This document shows positions 6,975 through 14,107 of a stretch of DNA of 15,005 nt, one piece after another. Numbering within the stretch: position 1 is the first letter of the stretch; each line of letters opens with the position of its first letter. Position numbers and translations under genes: made by a program. The notes below the pieces were generated by a model that did not search any database, had not been told where the DNA came from, and was given only the letters and a program-made list of their open reading frames with translations. Origin of the DNA: an uncultured Candidatus Saccharibacteria bacterium (GTDB taxonomy: Bacteria; Patescibacteria; Saccharimonadia; Saccharimonadales; UBA6022); contig CAMPHY010000011.1 of the NCBI GenBank assembly GCA_946886125.1, forward strand, positions 1 through 15,005, given 5' to 3'.

Positions 6975-9956
6975 ATGGCAACGCCACTTCCAACCGATAA
7001 CCAGGAAGATCAAAACTCCAGGTATAATCCTGGTGAGCTTCATGCTGCCGAGCAATTCGGTTCTCCTTTAGGCCACACTAACCAGAACGCAAGAGAAGGT
7101 GAATCTACTTCAAAAGATACATCCGACAATACAAACAACGTAAAAGCCCAAGAGGAAACACCCGAACATCCAGCTGGTCCGTGGAGGTTTAACCACAATA
7201 AAAACAAACAAAAATCGTCGTTTAAAAGTAAATTTTTGAATAACAAAAAAAAATGGGTTGCCAGCGGGTTTATCGGTACCATTCTTTTAGCAATCCCTAT
7301 TGCGTTCTTATCGCTCATGCCGCTCAAGTTAGAAATGTTTATTCAAAACATTACTGGTCTTGCGAGCGATGTACCAAGTTATGCTGTTGAGCAACGAATT
7401 GAATATCTGACTACACGAGCACTTGCAACACGCTTACTTATGGCGGCCGGAGCAACTGATAATAACGGTAATGCAATTGATGGTAAATTAGTATTTTGTA
7501 AAGACGGTGCAATTGCATGCTCCTTGTTTGCAACCTGGACAGCTGATTATTTCGAAAACAAGCTTGGTCTTACTATCGACGTTGAAGCGGATGGACGTGC
7601 CAGACTTGGTGCTAATGCGAGAGAATGGAGTATCTACGCAACAAAAGCCGACGGTACCCGTGTCGATGATGTCGTGCAGCGCATTAAGAGTAATACGGAG
7701 ATGCGCGCATACATACGGGATGAAGTAAGGTCTAATACAAAATCGAGTCAATTAATGACCCGTTATCTTGCGCGAAAAATACTAATGAAGAAATACGGCG
7801 TTACTCATTGGAGGGGGCCTGCGAAAATTGAAAATGCAGCAAATAGTCTTGCAACCGCAAAAGCAAATTTGAGAACGGCTATGTTTAAAAATACCGTCGG
7901 AAAAATATCCCCACGTGTTGCGGTGTACCTTGCGTGTCTACAAGATGGAGCATCATGCCACGAATTACTAAAATCGCTTCGAAAAACCTTTGTTGACCCC
8001 TCTACAATCGAAGATGAAGCTCAAAGAGAAGCAGCTATTAAACAACAAGCAGCCGCAGAAGCTTTTAACGTAGCGCTTGAAAGCGCTGCACAACCAAATA
8101 GCAACGAGGGTATTTCAAAGTTCATATCACAGCGTGCACTTGGACTGGTTGGCGGTGGCGTTGCTGTGGCTGGTATTCTTGATTTAGCTTTTGGCGCAGT
8201 TGAATCGCTTGATCAAGGAGCGCTCGAACAAGTTGGATATGATATATCTACTCAAACATATACTGGCTTTGGGTTTGGTGACGACGGTGGTATTGTCGTC
8301 GCAAATGACAAAATGAAAGCTGGTGATCTTGATATCGATACTATCGGTGCAGCAACTGCTTTGTTTGATGATGCGGAACAAAGCCCACTTATGCAAGCTG
8401 AAACAGGTTTAATGAGTGATAGTTCCGTTGCGAACGCAGCTACTGCGGTATCAAGAGAATGCGCGACTATCGATGGACCTGCTATGGTCTCGCTGCAACC
8501 TGGTGAATTAGTCTGTCCAGAGCGAAAAGTCGTCCGAGATTACTCTTCATCATTTGCCGACAATCCCGCCTGGAATGCAATTGCCGGGGTAGCACCCATT
8601 TGGAACGATTCTGTCGGGAAAATATTCGATATAGTAAATGCAGCCCTTGAACCTATTATTGGAATTTTATTAGATGCTCCTGGTATAAAACAGGCACTTG
8701 AATTAGTCGGTGGAGCTATACAGCCACTCATTGAATGGTTTACAAGTATTGTGTTTGACCCTCCAGTAGTTGGTGCTGAGACGACAGGCGCGAATAATTA
8801 TGATGGACTAAGCGCATCTATTCGTATCGCCCAAAATGAATTAATGCTTGAAGGTGTCGATACTGACGGTAGTGCTATGGGCGCAGGTGGATCACTTCTT
8901 ACTGACCAAGAGGTTGCCGCTGTGACTAACCAACACCGTGAATACGAGCAGCAGCACTTCAATAACCAGCCTGTTCTTGCAAAGATTTTCAATCCACGTC
9001 TAATTGGCTCATTCTCACAGCAACTTTTACTGCGCATGCCGACAAGTGTTGATTCTATCGCCACACTACCAAAGAACCTTCTTACCGCTGCACCTTTCAC
9101 ACAATCTGCGTTTGCAGCTATGCCAACCGATGCAGTGAATCCTTTCAACATTCCTATATACGGCTACGCAGTCAATGATCCAGCCCTTACCGCTGATCCA
9201 GGTATCTACACCGAAGAGGAATGTAAAGAACTAGCGACAGCACGTGAAGAAAGTTACGGCGTCGGAGCAGGTGCTGGTGGCGCAGGCAAGGTAGCAACCT
9301 ACACTAAATCAGACCCTTGTGCGCTCGAGAAGATGGCGGTTGGTATTGCACTAAAATCAGCAGGAGTAGAAGATGACAAATACTCACTAAAAGACCCGGG
9401 AGTAACAGCAAGTAATTTGACTGGCAATCGCAACGACACCCAAGCTTCACCTGGTAATGCCATTCTACCAGCCGGAACACGTGATGAACTTGTTGCGAAA
9501 GTGTTTCAATTAGTAGATGAAGGAAAGATCGTATGGGCGGTACCTGCTTGGGCGGCTAATAACGAAGATGATGTTCGTAATCACCTCAAAGCTGAAACGC
9601 TCCAGTTAATGATTGCAATTGCCGAACAAAGTAACTCTGGACCGTTACGGCTTACCGCAACAGGTATTAAAAGTCACGGACCTGACGGCGGAGATCACAG
9701 TGACGGTATCGCAATCGACATTGATTGTTACGGGTACGACTATAGTGGCACGGGACAAAGAGACGAATGTATAGATCTGTATAATTGGCTTATGAAGAAT
9801 CACGAAGCGCTCGGCGTACGCCAGTTTATATGGACCTATCCCCCTAATCGTGGCAAATGTCTGCGTCTTGGTGAAGAAATTACCTGTGATGATTGGGGAC
9901 GACAAATTATGAGCATTCACTGGCATCACATGCATGTAGGGTTAGGTAGTCGATAA
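6975..9956 (+). CDS. Large membrane-anchored protein with C-terminal M15/DD-peptidase-like domain
   Basis: The product has 993 residues. Residues 1-70 are polar and probably disordered. A basic patch (72-93) precedes a clear membrane helix (94-116), so the N-terminus is probably cytoplasmic. A long region follows with paired cysteines (for example C-x7-C in two places), which suggests an extracytoplasmic, disulfide-bearing fold. Further hydrophobic stretches occur at about 386-408 and 531-596; whether they cross the membrane is unclear. The C-terminus (about 860-993) resembles the zinc DD-peptidase / hedgehog fold: G-D-H-S-D-G-I-A-I-D at 906-915 and H-W-H-H-M-H-V-G at 982-989. Likely zinc ligands are H908, D915 and H987. 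The E-x-W-H motif of classical VanY/VanX enzymes is not conserved; the ending is closer to the D-H-V-H type of related families. I infer a peptidoglycan-targeting or structural component of the secretion machine. The middle 700 residues are unrecognised. Its stop overlaps the next start by 1 nt. Confidence 0.65.
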   Translation: MATPLPTDNQEDQNSRYNPGELHAAEQFGSPLGHTNQNAREGESTSKDTSDNTNNVKAQEETPEHPAGPWRFNHNKNKQKSSFKSKFLNNKKKWVASGFIGTILLAIPIAFLSLMPLKLEMFIQNITGLASDVPSYAVEQRIEYLTTRALATRLLMAAGATDNNGNAIDGKLVFCKDGAIACSLFATWTADYFENKLGLTIDVEADGRARLGANAREWSIYATKADGTRVDDVVQRIKSNTEMRAYIRDEVRSNTKSSQLMTRYLARKILMKKYGVTHWRGPAKIENAANSLATAKANLRTAMFKNTVGKISPRVAVYLACLQDGASCHELLKSLRKTFVDPSTIEDEAQREAAIKQQAAAEAFNVALESAAQPNSNEGISKFISQRALGLVGGGVAVAGILDLAFGAVESLDQGALEQVGYDISTQTYTGFGFGDDGGIVVANDKMKAGDLDIDTIGAATALFDDAEQSPLMQAETGLMSDSSVANAATAVSRECATIDGPAMVSLQPGELVCPERKVVRDYSSSFADNPAWNAIAGVAPIWNDSVGKIFDIVNAALEPIIGILLDAPGIKQALELVGGAIQPLIEWFTSIVFDPPVVGAETTGANNYDGLSASIRIAQNELMLEGVDTDGSAMGAGGSLLTDQEVAAVTNQHREYEQQHFNNQPVLAKIFNPRLIGSFSQQLLLRMPTSVDSIATLPKNLLTAAPFTQSAFAAMPTDAVNPFNIPIYGYAVNDPALTADPGIYTEEECKELATAREESYGVGAGAGGAGKVATYTKSDPCALEKMAVGIALKSAGVEDDKYSLKDPGVTASNLTGNRNDTQASPGNAILPAGTRDELVAKVFQLVDEGKIVWAVPAWAANNEDDVRNHLKAETLQLMIAIAEQSNSGPLRLTATGIKSHGPDGGDHSDGIAIDIDCYGYDYSGTGQRDECIDLYNWLMKNHEALGVRQFIWTYPPNRGKCLRLGEEITCDDWGRQIMSIHWHHMHVGLGSR

Positions 9957-11179
9957 TGAAAAAAATATTCCGTAATATCGTTTTAGTTATAGCAGCACTT
10001 GTCATTACAACTAGCATAGTGCCATACCAACAGGTGAGTGCTCAGCTTAATGAGGCTTCTTTTCCTGGACAAGATATTAATTACTATAGCCGAAAAAGTG
10101 TTGTCTGCGCCCCACCAGCAAATGGCGATGGTACGGTTATAGGTGGAGATGTCGCAGAGAAAATATTCAAGTTCTTTATTAGTACTGAAATCAGCACTAA
10201 CGATTCAAAAGTATTAAATAGCATTCAAGCTGCGGCTATTTTAGGTAACTTTAGTAAAGAATCGACACTGGATCCAAGCGTCGAGAACGGCATTGGCGCC
10301 TATGGACTCGCTCAGTGGTTAGATCGACGACCTGCTCTTGAGCAATTTGCTGCATCTAAAAATAAACCGATCAGCGACCTTCAGGTGCAGCTTGAATTTA
10401 CCGTATTTGAACTCGAAGGGAAAGAATCGGCCGTATTACAAAGTGGTGCCTTCAAGGAAGGGACTGACATCGAAGCTGCAACTGTCGCATTTCGAAAAAT
10501 ATACGAACGACCTGGAGAGTTTGAAGCTGATGATCCAACACGTATCTCAGAGGCAAAACGTTACTTTAATGAATTTAAGGACTTAGCACCCGATCCGAAT
10601 GCCAATGTTGCTGTCGATAATTGTACAAGCGGCGCAACAGGTGGATTAACTGATTACGACGGTGATGATTTCGTATTATACAACCAATGCGATGCACCTT
10701 GGGGAAGTATGACAAACAACGGTGGAGCTACTGCCTGTGCGGAGATATGTGGACCGGCCTCCCTTGCTATGGTCGTGAAAAATATGACAGGACAAGATAT
10801 TACACCCGCAGAGACAGCGCAATATTATATCGACCAGGGATGGTGGACAAGTGCTCACCCTGGCACAATGGACTACCGACTCCGACCAGCAGGTGAGCAC
10901 TGGGGACTACGAACTGAAACAATGACCAGTACGTTTGATGTTGCCGAGTATAAAAAAGTACTGGATGCTGGCGGACTTATTATTATTGCTGGAAGAGGGG
11001 ATACTGCAACAACTCCGTTCTACCCACAAGGACACTTTATTGTTATTCGCGGTATGACACCTGATGGTAAATTTATTATTGGAGATCCAGGATTAAAAGA
11101 GCGTAACAATCAAACATGGGATGCAAATGTTGTCGTCAATAATACGTACGCGACAGGTACCGCATTCTATAAACAATAG
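9956..11179 (+). CDS. Secreted two-domain cell-wall hydrolase: lysozyme-like plus C39-like peptidase
   Basis: The product has 407 residues. It starts with a signal peptide (K-K-I-F-R, a hydrophobic core at 8-20, cleavage near V-S-A|Q at 29-30). Residues about 63-205 resemble the phage-tail lysozyme domain: A-A-A-I-L-G-N-F-S-K-E-S (92-103), with E102 the likely catalytic acid, then G-A-Y-G-L-A-Q-W (114-121). After a Gly/Asp-rich linker, residues about 238-405 resemble a C39-like cysteine peptidase: Y-N-Q-C (242-245), C-x3-C-G-P-A-S-L-A (261-271) with nucleophile C265, G-H-F-I-V-I with H360, and G-D-P with D377. Together they could cut both the glycan and the peptide part of the wall, the task of VirB1-like or TcpG/CwlT-type hydrolases in type IV systems. 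The start overlaps the previous stop (TAATG), with only a weak AGG upstream, so translational coupling is likely. Both domains look intact. Confidence 0.85.
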   Translation: MKKIFRNIVLVIAALVITTSIVPYQQVSAQLNEASFPGQDINYYSRKSVVCAPPANGDGTVIGGDVAEKIFKFFISTEISTNDSKVLNSIQAAAILGNFSKESTLDPSVENGIGAYGLAQWLDRRPALEQFAASKNKPISDLQVQLEFTVFELEGKESAVLQSGAFKEGTDIEAATVAFRKIYERPGEFEADDPTRISEAKRYFNEFKDLAPDPNANVAVDNCTSGATGGLTDYDGDDFVLYNQCDAPWGSMTNNGGATACAEICGPASLAMVVKNMTGQDITPAETAQYYIDQGWWTSAHPGTMDYRLRPAGEHWGLRTETMTSTFDVAEYKKVLDAGGLIIIAGRGDTATTPFYPQGHFIVIRGMTPDGKFIIGDPGLKERNNQTWDANVVVNNTYATGTAFYKQ

Positions 11180-11191
11180 ATAGGAATTTGT

Positions 11192-11677
11192 ATGAATAAA
11201 AAGAAACTAATTATTATCATAGCCTCAGCCCTCGTAGTATTATTCATCATTGGCTGTATTATTTACCTCGTATTAAAAGAGGAAGATAATGAATTATCTC
11301 AGTTTTCAGATAAATCTTCTCAACCTAATCTCCTCGTTCCGGATGCACCAATCTTTATTAATTTCACTAAACTAATTGATCGCGGCATTGATCAAGATGC
11401 ATTTATTGATATTCGTTATTTAATCACCACAGAAAATGAAAGGCAAAAGCTTAACTTTAAAGAAATCGCCCTTCAACCAGAGACGATAAAGCACATGATT
11501 GATAACGGCTCTCATATCTATACCGCCGATATAATAATTGATAATACTGAAGGGTATATTCTACGACTCAGTTATGACACTCAGCCAAATATGCTTGTGA
11601 CTCTCGAAAAAGATACTCAAGAAATATTCAGTCTTTATCGCTACGAGAAATTACTCGACGACGGCACTAGCCATTAA
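11192..11677 (+). CDS. Small membrane-anchored protein, unknown
   Basis: The product has 161 residues. A lysine start (K3-K5) precedes one long hydrophobic segment (about 6-28), then an acidic linker and a soluble part (about 48-155) with alternating short strands and helices, probably outside the cytoplasm. I-I-G-C at 19-22 fits a lipobox, but the hydrophobic run continues past Cys22, so a membrane anchor is more likely than a lipoprotein. AGGA at 11182-11185 lies 6 nt before the ATG, and the gap to the hydrolase gene is 12 nt, so it belongs to the same operon. I recognise no family. By size and topology it could fill the place of a VirB8/TcpC-like protein, but nothing in the residues shows that. 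Base use is more AT-rich than its neighbours. Confidence 0.7.
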   Translation: MNKKKLIIIIASALVVLFIIGCIIYLVLKEEDNELSQFSDKSSQPNLLVPDAPIFINFTKLIDRGIDQDAFIDIRYLITTENERQKLNFKEIALQPETIKHMIDNGSHIYTADIIIDNTEGYILRLSYDTQPNMLVTLEKDTQEIFSLYRYEKLLDDGTSH

Positions 11678-11682
11678 CCGAC

Positions 11683-12729
11683 TTACGTAAGAGGGATGAT
11701 ATAATCCGAGTCTTCGGGCGCTTGATGGTTCGTCGTTGCAATTACTAGTTGGTGTTCACGCGTCACACTCATTAAGGCTCTCTGTCGCTCCTCGTCTAGC
11801 TCCGAAAAGACATCATCGAGTAATACGATCGGCTTAATACCAGTTAGTTTCTCAATGATTTCTACTTCCAAAAACTTTAATGCTAGTACAATACTGCGCA
11901 CTTCACCACGAGAAGCAACCGAAAGCGCAGGGGAGTTGTTATACCGAAACACAACGTCGTGACGATGTGGCCCCGTGCTGGTATAGCCTAGTATTTTATC
12001 GCGTTCACTATGTAAGTGAAGCTCGCTGAGTAATTTTTGTTTAATATTATCAACAAGGGTATGTGAATAATGTACCGATACCGTGTCTTTCGACTGGGCA
12101 ATGGTATTATATGCTTGATTCAGTTCTTGATTAATCTGCTCAATAAAGTGAATACGCTGCTCAATAATATAGGCACCGTATTCACTGAGTGCAACGTTCC
12201 AGACAAACAACTCATCTGACGTCGTATGAGGCTTTTTAAGAAGATTATTGCGTTGTTTGAGGGCTCTGTCGTATTTTCTCAGTGCGCTTAAATAGGCAGG
12301 GTCTAACTGGCTAATAAACGTATCAATGAATTGGCGGCGACGTGTCGGTGATCCATGCAGTAACCGTAAATCATCTGGCTCAAACAATACCACTGGGTAC
12401 TTGTACTTTACTCCGAGACGATAGACTGTTTTTTCATCAACAATAAACTGCTTTCGACCCGACGTACGACTTGGATCAAATTTAACCGTTCGCTTCGTAT
12501 CATCATCAAACGTAAGATCAATTCGCCACCATTCTTTCTCCGTCTGCAGTAAGTCGGTATCCGCCCCCTTAAAGGAGCTTCCTTGCAATGCGACATAAAT
12601 CGCTTCAATCAGTGATGTTTTACCACTACCGTTACGTCCAGTAATAACAGTGACGTGCGGCGAAAGGGTGAGTGAAAAAGCCTCATGCGCGCGAAGGTGC
12701 TGTACCCGAAGTGTTGTAACCGCGGCCAT
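11683..12729 (-). CDS. recF: RecF, DNA gap-repair ATPase
   Basis: The product has 348 residues, close to the usual length of about 360. RecF binds DNA at single-strand/duplex junctions and, with RecO and RecR, loads RecA at gaps. Visible motifs are Walker A G-R-N-G-S-G-K-T (31-38), the N-terminal L-R-A-H-E-A-F patch (12-18), T-G-P-H-R-H-D near 250, the ABC-type signature S-R-G-E-V-R-S (about 273-279) and Walker B I-V-L-L-D-D-V-F-S-E-L-D (301-312). The start lies 9 nt after the dnaN stop with no clear Shine-Dalgarno sequence, so it probably relies on read-through from dnaN. This dnaA-dnaN-recF order is widespread in bacteria. The 3' end meets the secretion operon tail to tail with a 5-nt gap and no terminator-like hairpin. 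A 10-bp palindrome (CTTACGTAAG, 11682-11691) covers the stop codon. Confidence 0.95.
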   Translation of the reverse strand: MAAVTTLRVQHLRAHEAFSLTLSPHVTVITGRNGSGKTSLIEAIYVALQGSSFKGADTDLLQTEKEWWRIDLTFDDDTKRTVKFDPSRTSGRKQFIVDEKTVYRLGVKYKYPVVLFEPDDLRLLHGSPTRRRQFIDTFISQLDPAYLSALRKYDRALKQRNNLLKKPHTTSDELFVWNVALSEYGAYIIEQRIHFIEQINQELNQAYNTIAQSKDTVSVHYSHTLVDNIKQKLLSELHLHSERDKILGYTSTGPHRHDVVFRYNNSPALSVASRGEVRSIVLALKFLEVEIIEKLTGIKPIVLLDDVFSELDEERQRALMSVTREHQLVIATTNHQAPEDSDYIIPLT

Positions 12730-12738
12730 GCCGAAAAA

Positions 12739-13839
12739 CTAGCTCTTTAACGGCATAATAATATGCTGGTAATTCATGTCTTTCGTTACCGCACTAAGTA
12801 CGCACGGTGCAAGCTTTCCACTAAAACGAAACACCACTGTGTCACCATCAACAACACCGAGAGCCTCAGTTAAATAACGTGAATTAAGGGTTACTTGGCC
12901 GTCATTACTTACATCAGCCGTTGCTTCCGATGTATTCTCTCCCAGTTCAGAGGCCACTGAGTGCATCGACATCGTCTTCTTCTCGCTATCGGCTGTTAGT
13001 GTGACACTTCCACCTGATTCACGGGCAAACAAACCGGCAATCTTTGTAATACGAACAAAATCAGACTTATTTAGTGTCACCGTTGTTTCTGATGTTGCGG
13101 GAATAAGCTGGCGATAATCAGGGAAGTTACCATCAATCAAGCGACTCGTGATTTCAGTTTCACCCGCTCGAAAACGAACCTGTGTTTCATCAAACAGTAC
13201 TTCAACTTCATCAGTTGTATCACTAATCGTACGCAGTACTTCTTGGAGGCTCGAAGTAGGGACGATAGCTGCTACTTCACTTGTCGTTTCAACCAAACGT
13301 CGTTCACTTAAACGGTAGCCATCGGTTGCCGCAAGATAAAGCTGTCCTTCATGAGAGTGCCAGTATACACCCGTTAGTACTGGCCGAGTTGCATCATTAC
13401 TACTCGTGATAATTGTCTGACTCACTGCTTGTTTAAAATCTTCAGCTTTTAGACTGTATTGAATCGAAGATGTTTCATCAATCGTCGGAAGTTCCGGGAA
13501 ATCATCAGCTACCACACCGTTAATTACTGAACTATAGCTACCAGACACAATCTTTAAATGATCATGCTCTACTTTTAACTCAACCGTCCCTTTGGGGAGA
13601 CTTGAAACAAATTCACTGACAAGTCGAGCGGGGATAGTCAGTGCGCCTGGCTTTACAATTTTTGCTCCAATATGCTGAGTGGTAGCAATTTCTAAATTGG
13701 TTGCAGCTACAAGTAAACGATTACCATCAGTACGAAGTAATATGTTACTCAGAATAGGTAATTGTGTTTTACTACTGGCTACACGACCAACCACGCTAAG
13801 TGCTTTTGAGAGATTTTCTTGAGTAACGGATAGTTCCAT
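12739..13839 (-). CDS. dnaN: DNA polymerase III beta sliding clamp
   Basis: The product has 366 residues, the usual length for DnaN. It forms the ring that tethers DNA polymerase III to DNA. Recognisable features are the start M-E-L-S-V-T-Q-E-N-L, an L-P-I-L-S-N-I-L-L block (27-35), a D-G-Y-R-L-S block (about 174-179), a D-G-N-F-P-D-Y block (about 234-240), and the C-terminal Y-Q-H-I-I-M-P-L-K-S, which corresponds to the conserved M-P-M-R-L end. Three clamp subdomains fit the length. The start is supported by GAAAGG 11 nt upstream of the ATG. It follows oriC directly and precedes recF by 9 nt. No clear -10/-35 pair was found in the intergenic region, so transcription may come from dnaA or from a promoter I cannot identify. 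Confidence 0.97.
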   Translation of the reverse strand: MELSVTQENLSKALSVVGRVASSKTQLPILSNILLRTDGNRLLVAATNLEIATTQHIGAKIVKPGALTIPARLVSEFVSSLPKGTVELKVEHDHLKIVSGSYSSVINGVVADDFPELPTIDETSSIQYSLKAEDFKQAVSQTIITSSNDATRPVLTGVYWHSHEGQLYLAATDGYRLSERRLVETTSEVAAIVPTSSLQEVLRTISDTTDEVEVLFDETQVRFRAGETEITSRLIDGNFPDYRQLIPATSETTVTLNKSDFVRITKIAGLFARESGGSVTLTADSEKKTMSMHSVASELGENTSEATADVSNDGQVTLNSRYLTEALGVVDGDTVVFRFSGKLAPCVLSAVTKDMNYQHIIMPLKS

Positions 13840-13868
13840 TGTTATTGTTACCTTTCTTTAATTTTCTT

Positions 13869-13900
13869 TAGTAGTAGTTATTAATAGGTGCTGTGGAAAC
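13869..13900. promoter_or_regulatory. Putative DnaA-trio unwinding element
   Basis: On the + strand three TAG triplets (13869-13877) are followed, after a 1-nt slip, by TAT, TAA and TAG (13879-13887). Then come a short G-containing spacer (13888-13891) and a DnaA-box-like TGTGGAAAC (13892-13900). This is the order and polarity described for the basal unwinding unit of Bacillus subtilis: trio repeats of 5'-TA(G/A), a GC-rich spacer, then a box. The flanking 13853-13868 is T-rich. The box has two mismatches, so it would be a weak site. Confidence 0.6.
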
Positions 13901-13944
13901 TGGGTAAAAAATGTATTCAACAGAGGTATCTGGGTAATATATCG

Positions 13945-13953
13945 TGTGGATAA
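13945..13953 (-). promoter_or_regulatory. DnaA box, exact
   Basis: TGTGGATAA is the exact reverse complement of TTATCCACA, the high-affinity DnaA site. Confidence 0.85.
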
Positions 13954-14040
13954 GAGAGGGGAAGAAACAGGGGATAGTAAGTGTAGAAACGGTGCTAATC
14001 CCCAGGCAGTAGTGTGAGCAATGATATGTGTGGGTATAGG

Positions 14041-14049
14041 TGTGGATGA
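14041..14049 (-). promoter_or_regulatory. DnaA box, one mismatch
   Basis: TGTGGATGA differs by one base from the reverse complement of TTATCCACA. It has the same orientation as the exact box at 13945. Confidence 0.6.
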
Positions 14050-14083
14050 TTGTTCGTTACTTATACAGCTACCTTTTCGCAGG

Positions 14084-14092
14084 TTATACACA
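14084..14092 (+). promoter_or_regulatory. DnaA box, exact to TTATnCACA
   Basis: TTATACACA matches the consensus. TTATACACAGCT (14084-14095) nearly repeats TTATACAGCT (14061-14070), which starts 23 bp earlier. TTTTTCACA (14095-14103, one mismatch) follows in the same orientation, making a cluster of forward sites beside dnaA. Confidence 0.8.
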
Positions 14093-14107
14093 GCTTTTTC
14101 ACACCAT

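Larger units (their letters stand above)
13840..14107. other. oriC, chromosomal replication origin (dnaA-dnaN intergenic)
   Basis: This 268-bp gene-free stretch lies between dnaA and dnaN, the classical origin position. Exact matches to TTATnCACA are at 13945-13953 (reverse) and 14084-14092 (forward). Near matches with one mismatch are 14041-14049 (reverse) and 14095-14103 (forward), and TTATGCATA at 14108-14116 overlaps the dnaA stop. Two-mismatch sites are 13892-13900, 14029-14037 and 14061-14069. The dnaN-proximal end (13853-13887) is AT-rich and fits a duplex-unwinding element. Two copies of CTGGGTAA lie exactly 30 bp apart (13900-13907 and 13930-13937). Confidence 0.85.

Noticed and set aside
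8798..9151. 117-residue antisense frame
   Set aside because: It lies opposite the 993-residue gene, with no RBS or family features; a coding shadow.
365..11677. Integrative conjugative element or prophage
   Set aside because: No relaxase, integrase, attachment repeats, capsid or tail genes; one phage-type lysozyme domain is not enough.
11699..11704. TATAAT on the + strand
   Set aside because: It is inside the 3' end of recF with no + strand gene after it; probably chance.
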